Assembly (NCBI GenBank): GCA_034359265.1
Contig: CP136893.1
Location: forward strand, 25,490,001 to 25,554,000
Direction: 5' to 3'
Source of the DNA: Canna indica
Lineage: Eukaryota; Streptophyta; Magnoliopsida; Zingiberales; Cannaceae
Length of the DNA: 64,000 nt
Under the pieces are notes generated by a model. It was not told the DNA's origin, searched no databases, and was given only the letters and a program-made list of their open reading frames with translations. Of this stretch, positions 1 to 11,991 are shown one piece after another (within the stretch, counting starts at the first letter, position 1; the number at the start of each line of letters is the position of its first letter). Made by a program: the position numbers and the translations under genes.

Positions 1-1725
1 AGCATACTCTGATACTAACAAAATCTCAGAATAAATCTAACTAGATGAAAGACATAATTATTAAACAAAATTTCAGAAAAAAAGGACATTTTTGTGCATT
101 GCTTATATGCAGAACATACCTGGGGAATCATAGGAAATGAGAAGAGGAAGAAGAGTGGGGATTGAGGTAAAGAAAGCTTGAAACCCTAAGGAAAGGTAAA
201 TGAGAGAGGGTGCCTCATGGGGGAAAGATTAAGAAAGTTTGGGTGTGGAGAAACAGAGCAGGGGATGAGAGTTTGCTTTCTTTATTGTTGTTGGTCTTCT
301 CAGCTTAACAAATTTCCCAATCCTCCTGTACTATTAGGACAATTGTATAAATAAATAACCCATGTATAAGCTTAACAGATGAGAGTTTGCTTTCCAGTAG
401 TTTTTCCTAGCCTAATCTGTCAGAAAATCTAGTCAACCTGAAGCTATCTTCCTATGTATAAAGTAACCCATAGTTGACTGTTCCTTTGAGGTATCTAAGA
501 ACCCTCTTTGCAACAATCATATTAGCAGAGTTTGGAGTGTGTATAAACTTGGAAAGAAACCTAACAACTTGCATTACATTAGGTCTGCAATTAGTCAATC
601 AAACTTTTATATTCTTTGTCATCTATTTCATTTCCTTCAGTAGTTGAACTAAATTTCATACTAGAAATCTAAGCCTATATTTGTAGCAGCTAGATTAAAC
701 TTTCACAATAGATTAAGCATGATAGTCTACTAGCTCAACAGCTAATAATACATCAGAAAGATTTGTTTTCACATGTTGAATAGACAATCGCTAACTAGTA
801 GATAATAATGCACATTGAACAACAAAACCAATGTGGCCCAAGCATCAAATAGTTCATAAGAAAAGCTAAATACAAATAGCAATTGAAAAAGTTCAAGAAA
901 GAGCATTAATACAAATAGTCCATAAGAAAAGCTAAAAGAGAATAAACCACAGCCCAATCTTCGAACAATTTCCAAGCAAATCAAGCTAAAGGAGAAAAAC
1001 TTTTACCCGTCAATTCCTAGATCAAGCTGAAAAGAAAAACTGACCAAAAACAAAGCTGTCCTAACCATGGAGACATATATAGATCACAATCTGCTATGTA
1101 AATGGGTAAAAATAAGGGAAATCGAGAAAAAAAAAAGAAAAAACATGGGAGCATAGATGGAGCACTATCATTTAGCACTATCATTTCCAATTCGGCAGTC
1201 AAGAGTGAGCATAGATGGCAGCACTATCATTTAGCTGCAGATGAACATGTTTTTATATTCATGGGATAGCTTATCATTTAGCTTCGTGTCCCTATGGCAC
1301 CTAAGAGTTCGTAACCTCATGAACTTCTTGCTTAAGTTCTTTTCGGCACCTTTCTCCCTGTTTCCTTTCAGAAATATACAGACATGTGAGCATAGATTGC
1401 AGCAATTCCCTATGAACCAATTCATACGCATGGAATGGAAAAATTGCTCAGGGATCAACACTTATTTGACACTACTAATATCAATTAATATGGTTTCGTT
1501 AAGGTACTCAGGCAGGATCAAGACCGAAAAAAACTAGCCACTTGATTGAGTTAAGAAGACCTCTGCCCTATTCTCTCCCATTAGTTGCTCATAGAATACA
1601 AATAGACAGGAAAGAATACAACTTGGTTCATCTTGCTAACTACTAGCAATTAAAACACAGTGAAAGAATAGAATTGAAATGACATGAGACACAAATTGGA
1701 ACGTGAATGCAGGTGGAGGCGTTAC
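1..1725. other. AT-rich stretch, no recognised gene
   Basis: No reading frame here resembles a known protein. Short local duplications are visible: a phrase of about 17 bases around 262-278 recurs near 378, and the phrase giving 'cactatcattta' occurs three times at 1155-1235. If the CACTA element ending at 3278 extends left of the window, this would be its interior or the introns of a captured gene. That is inference. Confidence 0.4.
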
Positions 1726-2040
1726 CTCCGTTAGGAATCTTGGCTGCATCCCTCTGTAGCTACGGTTGACGTCCGCTTCTGGCGCTTCCCAATTGAAGTA
1801 TACTCAACGGCGACGCTGTCGGGTCAAGCACCACTCCTGGCTTCTCGTACGGTTCGTCGAACGCTTCCTCCCATATCTTCCTGGTCTCCTCCACTTCCTC
1901 CATAGCCGATCGGTTGCCGAAGCCCACAATCACTCTCGCAGGATCACCCAACTCCTCCATGTCCTTTGCATAGCGATTGACGAGGTGAAGACGAAGCGGT
2001 GGAGAGTGAAGAATCGGCGTAGGGATTGCGGTGCAGACTG
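1726..2040 (-). pseudogene. Unidentified exon-like gene fragment
   Basis: The minus strand encodes a charged, globular-looking stretch (RYAKDMEELGDPARVIVGFG, followed by a Glu-rich segment ending DEPYEKPG). A one-base shift is needed to read on into NWEAPEADVNRSYRGMQPRF. A consensus-like 5' splice site (GAG|GTAACG) would end the exon at 1726. The codon pattern and local GC content are higher than in the flanks, which supports old coding sequence. I do not recognise the family. It lies next to the CACTA terminal region ending at 3278, so it may be a captured host fragment, but a real exon of a gene continuing left of the window cannot be excluded. Confidence 0.45.
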
Positions 2041-2049
2041 AAGAGTGAT

Positions 2050-2290
2050 CGCCGAAAAGATTACGAGGAAATGGGCAAGGAGAAATAAAAATATTCCCTG
2101 GGGTTTGAAACAAGTCCCCAGGAATGAGTTTTCCTGGGGCTGGAAAGAGCCTTAGGAAATAGTCCACCATTTCACGTTACTGGGAGTCGGAAATAGCTCT
2201 TCAGCAGAATATTTTTTTTTTGAAAAAATATTTTTAATTTCCTGGGGGCATTTCCGACACCCAGAAAATAAAAATATATATTTTATCAAT
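2050..2290. repeat. Short CCTGGGG/CCCCAGG inverted repeats
   Basis: Several copies of CCTGGGG and its complement CCCCAGG occur close together (around 2095-2125, 2135-2145 and 2240-2275). The same wording appears in the hairpin array at 20383-20604, which suggests related transposon ends in both places. Confidence 0.45.
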
Positions 2291-2630
2291 TATTTTGGAT
2301 ACATGAAACAAAAAGTATATTTCATCAATTATTTTAGATAAAATATAATCGGTATATAAAAATTATTTTAGATATCTAAAATAATTTTATTTCAAATACT
2401 TTAAATTTATTTAATCAATTATTATTATTTAAGATTTTTAATAATTTTATTATTAATAATAATTTTATAAAGTAAATAATTTTTAGGGGTGAGGGGTGAC
2501 AATTTTAATTATTTTATTTTTTACTTAATAATATATTAGATTTTAAAATATATTTAATCAATTTTTTAATTATCTAAAAAAAAATTAAAAAAATAATTTT
2601 TATTTATTTTCAAATTTAAAAGTGGGAGCT
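2291..2630. other. AT-rich spacer
   Basis: Very AT-rich sequence with no coding signal. It separates the exon-like fragment from the subterminal hairpin array of the CACTA element. Confidence 0.5.
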
Positions 2631-3278
2631 AGGATTTGGTGAGGGTCATTTCTTACTATCACAAAATATAAGATTTGGTGAGGGTTATTATGTTGTCCTC
2701 ACAATACATACTTTTTAGTGAGTGTCATATTTGACCCTCATTAAATGCAGGATTTCATGAGGGTCACAATGATCTCACAAAATATACTTTTTGTGAGGGT
2801 CATATTCGACCCTCACTAAATGCAAGATTTCGTGAGGATCGCAATGTTGTCCTCACATATATACTTTTTAGTGAATGTCATATTCAACCCTCACTAAATG
2901 CAGGATTTCGTGAGGGTCATGATGTCCTCACAAAATATGCTTTTTAGTGAGGGTCATATTCGACCCTCACAAAATGTAGGAATTCGTGAGGGTCATGATG
3001 TTGTCCTCACAATATATGCATTTTAATAAGGGTCATATTCGACCCTCATAAAATATTTTCTTCTACTGACAGATTTTCGTGAGGGTCATGCTAATGTCCC
3101 CACTATAGATACTTTTTAGTGAGGGTCATATCTGACCCTCACAAAAGTGTTATTTTATTGATTGGTTTTTGCTTTTCATGAGGGTCGACCAACTACCCCC
3201 ATAAATAAGTTGATTTAGTGAGAGTCGATGCGTGACCCCCACCAAATCTTGTCACTAAAAATCATATTTCTTGTAGTG
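2631..3278. mobile_element. CACTA element, right terminal region with hairpin array
   Basis: The right edge reads TTTCTTGTAGTG, ending at 3278; its complement CACTACAAGAAA is the classic CACTA terminus. About 630 bp inside this end carries roughly eight diverged copies of a GTGAGGGTC...GACCCTCAC inverted repeat alternating with shorter GTCCTCAC copies. This is the arrangement expected of subterminal transposase-binding repeats in En/Spm-type elements. The left end is not found in the window. It abuts a Ty3-gypsy remnant at 3279, consistent with insertion into it. Confidence 0.75.
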
Positions 3279-4512
3279 CCCCTTAAAGAAAATTCATCCT
3301 CGAATTTTGGGGTGAGAAAAGAAATTACCAATCTTTAAAAAAATAAGGATATTTCTCTTCTATCTATCGCTCCACCTCCCAAGTAGCCTCCTGACCCGAG
3401 TGGTGTTCCCATCGAACCTTTAATAGAGGGACCTCTTTGGACCTCAACTTCCTGGTCTGCCAGTCCAGAATCTTCATGGGCCTCTTCTCATACGAGATTG
3501 TTGTGTCGACATCTACTGTAGTAGGCTCGAGAACATGGGACTCATCCCTGACATACCGCTTCAGCATGGACACATGAAAACGAGGTGCACCCTGTCCAAA
3601 CTAGGTGGTAAATAAGGCCAACTCATATGCCACAACTCCTCTCTACCGAAGGATAGCTATAAATCGGGGGCTCAACTTTCCCTTTTTACCAAATCTCACA
3701 ACTCCCCTCATAGGGGATACTTTTAGAAAAACTAAGTCCCCCTCAGCAAATTCAATATCTAGGGTCTTCCCATCAGCATACAATTTTTGGCGACTCTGAG
3801 CTGCCAAAAGTCGTCCTTTAATCAATTTCACTTTCTCTACAACATCCTGCACTAAGTCTGACCCCAACATCTGAGACTCACCCGCCTTGAACCACCCCAC
3901 CGAGGATCTACATCTCCGCCTGTACAAGGCCTCAAACGGTGTCATTCCATTACTACTCTGGTAACTATTGTTATAAGCAACCTCCGCCAAGTCTAGAACA
4001 CATGCCCTCAACATGTCCATCAGAGTTTGAATAGTCATCTTAAACTGCCCATTTGTCTGCGAATGGAAGGTAGTACTGAATCTGACATGAGTGCCTAAAG
4101 CCTCTAGGAAGGACTGCCAAAATCTAAACGTGAATTGGGTACCCCAATCTGAAATGATCATAAATGGGATCCCATGATAGGCTACGATCCGAACTAGAAA
4201 TAATCTGACATATTGCTCAGCGGTAAAGGTCATCCTCACCGGAATGAAATGTGTCGACTTGGTCAATCTATCCACGATGACCCAAATAGAGTCATTCCCT
4301 TTCCTCGACCTCGACAATCGAATCACAAAGTCTATCGTGATCTTTTCCCACTTACACTTTGGTACTTCCAAATTCTGAAATAGCCCTACCAGCCTCAAGT
4401 GTTCAGTCTTAATCTGCTGGCAGACCAAACACTTAGACACAAACTCTGTCACCTCTCTCTTCATTTCTTTTCACCAATAGTGTTGTCTCAAATCATAATA
4501 CATTTTTGTGGA
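3279..4512 (-). mobile_element. Ty3-gypsy pol remnant (integrase + chromodomain)
   Basis: Reading from 4512 down, the minus strand encodes the end of the integrase zinc-binding region (KMYYDLRQHYW, an in-frame stop, CLVCQQIK), the catalytic core, and a C-terminal chromodomain-like segment (KILDWQTRKLR, EATWEVER) ending near 3364. The first two catalytic Asp residues are present (IDFV; SDWGTQF), but the usual Glu in the GQ-E-RTIQ motif is Lys (GQFKMTIQ), so the enzyme is dead. A frame break lies near 3640. The chromodomain places it among chromoviruses. RT and RNase H are missing on the right and no LTR is attached. Confidence 0.88.
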
Positions 4513-4976
4513 TTTTTATTCGTCTTGGTGTTTTGGATTTAATGGTGGGACCCATTTTTAGGTGAAGTTTGGTGTGTGAGTTTACAATATTTTTGAAAAG
4601 TGCTATTCCTAAAGTTGTTGGATTTAATAAATAAATATTTGAGCTTAATGGTGCTAAAGATGGTTTTAGGAATGATTATAATTACGGAGTTATTGAATTA
4701 TATTGAATTATATTGAATTAATGATTCTTAAATTTGATTGAAATAGAGTTGATATCGGAGCGGATTCGATCACCCATACCCATGTGCTATTTACATAATT
4801 AGTGCTCTTATCTTATCTATTTCCTTTGGTGTTCGAATTCATTTCCTTTGGAGCTTGTTTATGCTTGTTCTTGATTCATGAGTGTATTGTCGTTGTAATG
4901 GATTATGGTACATGTGCTATTTTAAATAATTGCATGGATTATGTTTATAGTGTTATAACTATTAGAAATGAATATG
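4513..4976. other. Flanking sequence split by a solo LTR
   Basis: No coding content. It contains a short ATTATATTGA repetition near 4695-4720. It is continuous in origin with 7483-7582, since the solo LTR between them is bounded by an exact 5-bp duplication. Confidence 0.4.
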
Positions 4977-7477
4977 TGTAAGACCCGAAAAATTTCCTAA
5001 TATAAAAATTTTATTTTTGGTGCAGCGCACCGGATCGGAGGTTAGCCGGGTCGAGCTGCGGAAATTGCCTCGAGTAGAAGGTATAACCCCACCCATGGAA
5101 ATATGAAGTTAAATTGGTTCAATGGTTATTTCTTTTCTTGCTTATAATGTTTTATTAAGTCAAGTTCGACTCATGAGTGCGAATAAGATCGGAGTCCGAA
5201 TCGAACTCGGATCGAACCGAGTAGAAGTCAAGTCAAGTGAGGGGCAAATAGGTCATTGGATGAGGGGAATAAAACCCCTCACCCAAGCCACCCATGCGGC
5301 TCAAAGAGAGAGCCACACACAGCCCATCAAGAGGGAGAAAGGGAGAGAGGAGGAGGAGATCTAGTCAGCGCCAAGTTCGCGGCGACGCTCGAGGAGATCG
5401 GAATCTCATTTCATCAAGATTTTTTCGCGATCCAATTCAAGGTGAGTGGTTAGAGTAGATGTTAAGGGGAGGCGGGTGGCCGGCCCCATGGATTTTGAAA
5501 TCGAAATTTTTCTTCGTGAGTTTTGCCGATCGAGTTGTTTCTCCATGTTAGATTTATAAATCATTGTGCATACTGTGATTTCATGTTTGAAAACATGTCG
5601 ATTTCTTGTTTTAAGGGGCTGGTCGAGTCAAGGAAAAAGGGGAAAGGTCATGCCGAAAATTTCTCCAATTTCCTCGCTCATCTCGCAACTCGTGTATCGA
5701 CTTGTATTCATTTTATTTTCGGTTTTGGATTGATGCTCGAGTGGACGCCGCAGCCAAGTCCACCACCCCTAGAGGTTCGGCCGAGCATGGTCATCATCCT
5801 GCTCGAGTTGGCCGAGCAGTAGAAGGGGGAAAAGTAGGGATGTTTGTATTGGATTGTTGGATCTCTTATTTTATCGCCTTAACTCGCACCTTCATGTTTA
5901 AATGTTAGATTAAATTTAAACTTTATGTTTACTATTCTATTGGTTAAAATGCATAGATTCCAGCCCCTTCCCACATGGATTGTTCGGCCGAGCAAGGGTT
6001 AGCTTGCTCGAGCTTTGGCCGATCAAGGAAAAGGGGGAGGAAACGAACGATTTTGTGTAGTTGTTCATATCCCTCCGTTTAATGTTTATTCATATTCACA
6101 TTAATATTAATCCATATTCATGTTATGAATTGTTGGGATAGATCTACATTATCATTTTGGAAATGTTCTTGCTAATGCTTATATGATATATGTAGACGAG
6201 AAATGTTTCATTTAATTGCTCATATCATGTTTAATTGTTGATATGCTTAGTGTATGTTCCATATGGGTTTAACCTTTACATTACTTACTTTTTATTTCGG
6301 TTCTTCATGATGTTACTATCCGTAATTAATTTGGTAAGTGATGTGGAAATGGTAGGTCGAGTGCCTACATAGTCGGCGAGTTCGCTCATTCTAGGAAGAA
6401 TGGGTTAGATGACTTGTGGTATCATTTAACTTAGATACAAGACACATACACTAGATGCTTCATTTAAGGAAACATTGAGACCCTAGGGTAAGGGGTCGGG
6501 TATGGCCAATTGCCCGGTAAGCAAAACACAACATACTTGCGCACCTGGTTTTGGGTTGCGGTTGATGGTCTACTGAGAAGTGTCACTAGCCGGATGGCAA
6601 GCACACGACTCAACGGTTTATAGGGTCTTGAGATTGCACCAACGGGCCTGCTAGGTGTTAGACCTGGGTGGCGGAGGGTCTTGAGATTTCGTCAGTAGGC
6701 CACGCTGATGGTAGACCCGAGAGGTTGGGACTAGCTATCCCTAACCCGGAGGATCACTAAAACTAGTGGCCATCCTAGTTGACCGATCCGAAATCTAAAA
6801 ATTTCTAAATGATGAGCCCGTAGGGGCTGGTTTAAGTAGGCCAACTGGCTGATTCAGGTTAAGGAAGGACTGTACCTTCCATATATATACTTAGGTCATT
6901 ATTGGCCGAGCTTGCATCATGGATATGGGCCCGAGAGACCGGTTCATCCACTCATCCATCTGGCACACTGATTATTTATGGAATATGATTTGATAACTTC
7001 CTTATATATGTGATTGCTGAGGTTTTAAGTGAAGGTTCGGAAGAACCGCTCACTAAGTTCCTCGTGAACTCACGATTTTCCTTTCTTGTTGTTTTTGCAG
7101 AGCCCGACCAGTGAGGTACGGCTTGGTGGCATGGCGCGTAGCAGAGCAGGCGTGGGTGCATATCTCATAGCTGGTAGTGTCTAGTCGTAGTCGTGTCTAT
7201 TAGAGTCTGATGTATGCATTGGGTTTATTTATGTAAAAACTTTGAAATGTTTATTTGGAAAAACTTTCGGTTGTTTATTTGAAACTTATAGTATTTTAGA
7301 GCTTGATGTGATCAACTGGTTTTGAACTTTTAATAATAGTTGTTATCATTTGTATTTGGTCATTACTTGATGTGTTCTATTATGTTTATGCGAGTTGTTA
7401 GTCAGTGCATAGGGTACGCTTCGGGGTACTAACTCGTACCCTGGCCGATCACGCGTACCCTGAGTTGGGGCGTGACA
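4977..7477 (+). mobile_element. Solo LTR, about 2.5 kb
   Basis: The segment starts TGTAAGACCCG and ends GGGGCGTGACA, a common layout for long plant Ty3-gypsy LTRs (TG...CA with a short inverted repeat). It is bounded by the exact 5-bp duplication ATATG at 4972-4976 and 7478-7482. There is no internal domain and no second LTR, so this is a solo LTR left by LTR-LTR recombination. Open frames inside (for example 5122-5364 and 5523-5822) have no recognisable domain and are read as chance. Strand is assigned from the TG...CA orientation and is uncertain. Confidence 0.85.
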
Positions 7478-7482
7478 ATATG

Positions 7483-7582
7483 TTGATATTGTTTGAGCTA
7501 CAAGGAATACTATAGTGTTATAGTGTTATGGCGTGGATTGTAGATCTATTTGCGATCCTTAGCTAGGGAGACATTTGCAGCT
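7483..7582. other. Host flank between two insertions
   Basis: The last five bases (CAGCT, 7578-7582) are the left copy of the target duplication of copia element C1. The matching right copy is at 22620-22624. Confidence 0.6.
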
Positions 7583-8393
7583 TGTTAATGGTTTTGGCTT
7601 ATTATGTATATTGGCTTTATTTGGAAAAATATAATTTGTTGATGCGGTGATGTGGAATATTATATATAGTGGAGTTGTGGAGCCTTTATGTTATATATAT
7701 ATTATGGAGATGTGGAGATCATGGGCGTGAGTTATGCATAGTGGAGATGCATAGTGGTGTTGTGTCTTAGTGATGTGCATCAATTAAGTATGAGGTATAA
7801 AAGAAGAGAGAGATGTGATTTTTTATCCACTCTCGTGTGCAAAAAACTATTGTTGCTATTTTGATCAATGAGAGATTTCTTGTTGAGAGGCCGTGGATCA
7901 CTAGCAACAATTTCTACAAGCTATCCAAAATCGGAGTTGGATATGGGCTGTTGAACTCACTACAACATGAAGTTCATGTGGAGGATAATACTTTATTGTT
8001 GAGACATCGTAGAGAGGCAAGTTGTTTATTACTTGTATTAGTAAAGAGGATTTTGTTAATCTCAATTCATTTAATCTCAATTAATATAAGTACAGATAGT
8101 AGGATTTCGTTGCGTAAAATTCAATTACTTGTAGTAGTACTTTGTGACAGTGAATTGGGCATTTGTTCGATGAGTGCCCAACAGATTAACTGACGTGACT
8201 GTCACTGAACTGCGTAAATAAATTTTTTATGTTGTTAGCATCTTTTTATGTTTTATTTATATATGCTTATCATTTTGTTCATAAGCCAGTTCCAATATCA
8301 GTTGCAACACAATACTCAACTAACTGTTAACAAAAAGTTCACAACTCTGAATTCAACACTGATAATTAAGGTTCCATAGAGACAATTTTGACA
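7583..8393 (+). repeat. C1 5' LTR
   Basis: Starts TGTTAATGG and ends TTTTGACA. A candidate TATA box (TATAAAAG) lies at about 7797-7804. The part from about 7810 to 8393 is repeated at 22085-22619. Homology to the LTR of C2 (opposite strand) is visible over the second half. Confidence 0.82.
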
Positions 8394-8395
8394 AT

Positions 8396-8407
8396 TGGTA
8401 TCTGAGC
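8396..8407 (+). other. C1 primer binding site (tRNA-iMet type)
   Basis: TGGTATCTGAGC follows the 5' LTR by two bases and differs by one base from the initiator-Met complement used by most copia elements. Confidence 0.8.
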
Positions 8408-8466
8408 GATTATATTAATCTTTGTCAGCATAGATCCTTGGTGTGTCTCAATTATACTATTACAAA

Positions 8467-9307
8467 ATGGAATGGGTGCCTATGGGGAACTCAGTAAATG
8501 TTCCACCCCTGCTGATAGGAAAAAAATTATGCTTATTGAAAGGCACGCATTAGGGCTTTCATCATATCACTAGATGATCGATGTTGGGATGCAATTGAAA
8601 TAGGTTATACACCTCCTACACTGGTTGATGGGACTAAAACAAAGCGAAAACCAAAAATCAGTACACTGAAGTTGAAATAACCGTTGTAAATTTTGACAAT
8701 AGAGCACTCAATGCCATTTTCAGTGGAGTTGATCCCTCTCGATTCAAGCTAATTTGGGTCTGTACCTTGGCAAAGCATGCATGGGAGATTCTGGAAACAA
8801 ATCATGAAGGATCACCATGACTACACAAATCAAAGGTGGAAATTCTAAACTCCATGTTTGAAAGAATAAAAATGGGAGATGAGAATATCCTAGATTTCTA
8901 TTGGCGAGTGAAGAATCTCATGAACAATGCCACAAATCTAGGAGAATCTTTCTCAGGAAAAAAAAAAAAAAACAAAAAAGTTGTGAGAAAAGTTATGAGA
9001 TCATTACCCTCAAAGTTTGATATTAAAATCGTTGTCATAAGTGAAGTCCATGATCCATCAAGCATGTCCCTTGATACTTTAATGGGAAAACTGTAGACTT
9101 ATGAGTTGGAGTTGATTGAAAAATATTCATACAAAGATAAAAATCTTACGTTCAGTACTACTGAAGATGAAGTGAGGACCGATGAATGTTCAGAGGATGA
9201 GATTGATGCAATCTTTGCCTTACTGACAAAGAATTTTAAGAGATTTTTGAAAACAAAAAATAAGCAATTCCAAGCCACTGGTTCTAAAGTTCAAAATCCA
9301 AATACAC
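8467..9307 (+). pseudogene. C1 gag, N-terminal part (broken)
   Basis: Copia gag (UBN2/retrotrans_gag type) beginning MEWVPMGNSVNVPPLL. Several stops follow before a recognisable core (FDNRALNAIFSGVDPSRF, then a stretch with RIKMGDENILDFYWRVKNLM). It normally forms the particle shell. An A-rich expansion near 8958-8972 inserts a run of Lys. A stop interrupts the C-terminal part at about 9094, and the frame ends where C2 begins at 9308. The gag zinc knuckle is found beyond C2 at about 14430. Confidence 0.85.
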
Positions 9308-9702
9308 TGACAATATAGGTCTCTTAGTGAACTTCTATAAATGACAGTTGAATAGGAAGTTGCAACTGTTATAACAATTGCCTTCAGTAGCAAACTAAGA
9401 ACCAAAATAAACATACGCAACCACAAGTATTTATTTACATAGTTCAGTGACAAAGCATGTCACCTAATCTGCGGGGCACTCACCGGACAGATGTCCAATC
9501 CACTATCAGAAAGTACATCTTCTAGCTCTAAAATTTCACACACCAAAATCCATCTATTCGTACTACAGTGAATTGGAAATAACAAAACCTATTGCTATTA
9601 CAAGTACAAACCAATTTGTCTCTCTATGACGTCCCAGCCACAGAGTTTTGTCCACACAATCCTTGTGTTGTAAAGAGTTAGCAGCCCACAATCATCTCAA
9701 CA

Positions 9703-9747
<45 letters not shown>

Positions 9748-9900
9748 AGTAGGATGTTGCCTTCTTTGCACTAAGCAGTTTCAACTCCTTTAAAACTAGC
9801 AACGGAGTATTTGCACAATAGAGATATCGACAACAGACCCCTTCTCCAGAATTTATATGTGGCAATTGAAGGATCTGAATAAATGTTGACTTCAATCACT
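9308..9900 (-). repeat. C2 3' LTR (left copy)
   Basis: Matches 14025-14425 over its length except for about 170 bp around the AT microsatellite that are absent from the other copy. The inner boundary is uncertain because no clear polypurine tract is seen beside it. Confidence 0.7.
9706..9745. repeat. (AT)n microsatellite
   Basis: About 20 uninterrupted AT units inside the C2 3' LTR. Confidence 0.95.
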
Positions 9901-10259
9901 CATCTCTTCGCAGACTTTAGTTTGAAACAGTCAACATAAATAGGCATCATAAAATAAATTATCATTTAAGCAACATTAACGCCTAGAATTAAGGAACAGA
10001 AAAAACTCTTTAAAACTCAACTGAACACAAACATAAATAATGATGATTAAATGATCAAAAATATCAAGATAATCATCATTAAATCAGAAGTTCATCAGCC
10101 ACCAAATTCGCACCAAAAACTGTCCAGAATACCATAAACTGTAGGCAGAAGAAAACTGTATCTCTATAGTTAAAACTGCTTGAAACTATCAATACATAAG
10201 TAGAGCTAAGAGCTTCTTTTGCCAAATACAGCCAACATACAAGGCAAACATTAACATTC
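9901..10259. other. Unassigned sequence inside C2
   Basis: Lies where the C-terminal half of RT and RNase H should be. No copia protein similarity can be read, so it is either a replacement by unrelated DNA or heavily decayed sequence. Confidence 0.4.
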
Positions 10260-10680
10260 TCCCATTTAGTTGTTCAGAATGAGCAGAATCTTCAAACCCT
10301 TTTGGTTGTTCAACATAGACTTCTTAATTGAGAATATCATTCAAGAATGCAGTCATAACACATTTGAAACAGTTTGAACTTCATACAATAAGATAAGGCA
10401 AGAAGTAACCTGATGGACTCTAACCTTGCAACAAGAGCAAAAGTTTCATCATAATCCAGATCTTCAATTTGATTATAGCCTTGAGCAACAAGTCTGGCTT
10501 TGTTTCTTGTGATGATTCCTGCTTCATCAATCTTGTTTTTGAAGACCCACTTGGTTTCAATCACATTGACACCTTTAGGTCTTGGAACCAATTCCCAAAC
10601 ATCATTTCTGACAAACTGCTACAGTTCTTCTTGCGTAGCTATGATATAGAATTCATCTTTTAAAGCTTCCTTGATGCTTT
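10260..10680 (-). pseudogene. C2 reverse transcriptase, N-terminal part
   Basis: The minus strand carries the start of the copia RT domain: VPRPKGVNVIETKWVFKNKI, then the segment LVAQGYNQIEDLDYDETFA and MKFKLFQM. A frameshift and stop follow in the AFLNG/VYVEQPKGF region near 10330-10360. The catalytic YVDD box is not present, so the fragment cannot polymerise DNA. Confidence 0.88.
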
Positions 10681-11279
10681 TGGGTTCAATAGTTGAGATG
10701 TAGGAAGAATATCTAATCATGTCTTGATGATTATTTTTGGACTGATTCTTGGTCTTGACTCCATCATGCATATTTCAAATTACATTATTCAGAGGATGAT
10801 TTTTGAGAGCTCGTGTACACTTTTCAGTTGTATTTTTATTTTTTTTTATCAGTGTCAGTCTCAGAATTTGTTGAATCAATAGTTTCAACTGTCTGTATTA
10901 TTGTCTTAGAAGAGTCCGAGGCAGTCTTCTCAATAGTTTCAACTGCTTTCTCATCAGCAGTCAGAGTCTGATAGATCTTTCAGTCATCAACTTCCACATT
11001 TGGTGACTCCATAACAGTTTCAGTGCACTTGTTGTAGATTCTGTAAGTTTTGTTGTTTGTTGAATAGCCAAGAAATATTGTTTCATTACTTTTGCTTTCC
11101 ATCTTTTCAAGATATTCTCTATCATTTAGCACATAGCATTTGCTGCCAAAAATATGAAAATATATAAGATTTGATTTTCTTCCCTTCCATAATTCATAAG
11201 GTGTTTTTATAGTTTTTGGTTTGAGATAGACTCTATTTATAATGTAGCAGGCTGTATTGACTACTTCAACCCAAAATCT

Positions 11280-11760
11280 TTAAGAGAACTTTTTAGAATT
11301 TAGCATGAATCGAGCGATTTCTTGGATAGTACGATTCTTTTCTTTCAACAACACCATTCTGTTGAGGAGTCTTTGGGGCAGAAAATTCATGAAGTATATC
11401 ATTTTCATCACAAAATCCAGAGAAGAAGAAGAAAATATTCTCAAACTCTCTCCCACAATCACTTCTTATTCTGATAACCTTTAGAATAGGAAGTTCTTGT
11501 TCACTCTGAAGTCTTAGGCATAAAGATTTGAACTTGTTGAAGGCATTGGACTTCTCGCTTAGAAATTTTGTCCAAGTGAAACAAGAGTAATCATCAACAC
11601 AAACTAGAACATACTTTTTACCTCCAATGCTTTCAACTTGTATAGGACCAACCAAGTCCAAGTGAAGAAGTTCTAGAGGCTTTGATGTGGTCACCAGTTG
11701 CAACTGCTTATTAGACTACCTTATATGATTTCCTTCTTGACAATGACCACAAACTAATTT
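11280..11760 (-). pseudogene. C2 integrase (zinc-binding end and core)
   Basis: Copia integrase. LELLHLDLVGPIQVES and VLVCVDDYSCFTW carry the first catalytic Asp, IRSDCGREF the second, and PQQNGVVERK the catalytic Glu. All three acidic residues survive, unlike in C1. A frame break follows the Glu motif near 11330. The HHCC region is upstream at about 11710-11850 in a broken frame. It normally inserts element cDNA into the genome. Confidence 0.88.
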
Positions 11761-11991
11761 TGGTTCTCCTGAAAGTTTAGGGATTCCTCTCATAGCTCCA
11801 CCATTAACAAGTTTCTTTAGGTCCCTGTAATTGACATGACCTAACATTCTATGCCACAAATTTATGTCAAAAGAAATAACTGAAAGACATACAGAAGAAT
11901 ATGCAATCTTATAGCAGTTATCTCTAGATCTACTCCATTCAAGAATACAATCACCATCTTTATGAAAGACCTTGCAATTATTTTTGTTGAA

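Noticed and set aside
2631..3262. CRISPR-like regular repeats
   Set aside because: Plant nuclear DNA; units are palindromic and diverged with no unique spacers, and sit at a CACTA terminus.
5122..5908. Overlapping frames in the 2.5-kb LTR
   Set aside because: Inside a solo LTR with exact duplication; no domain or splice evidence.
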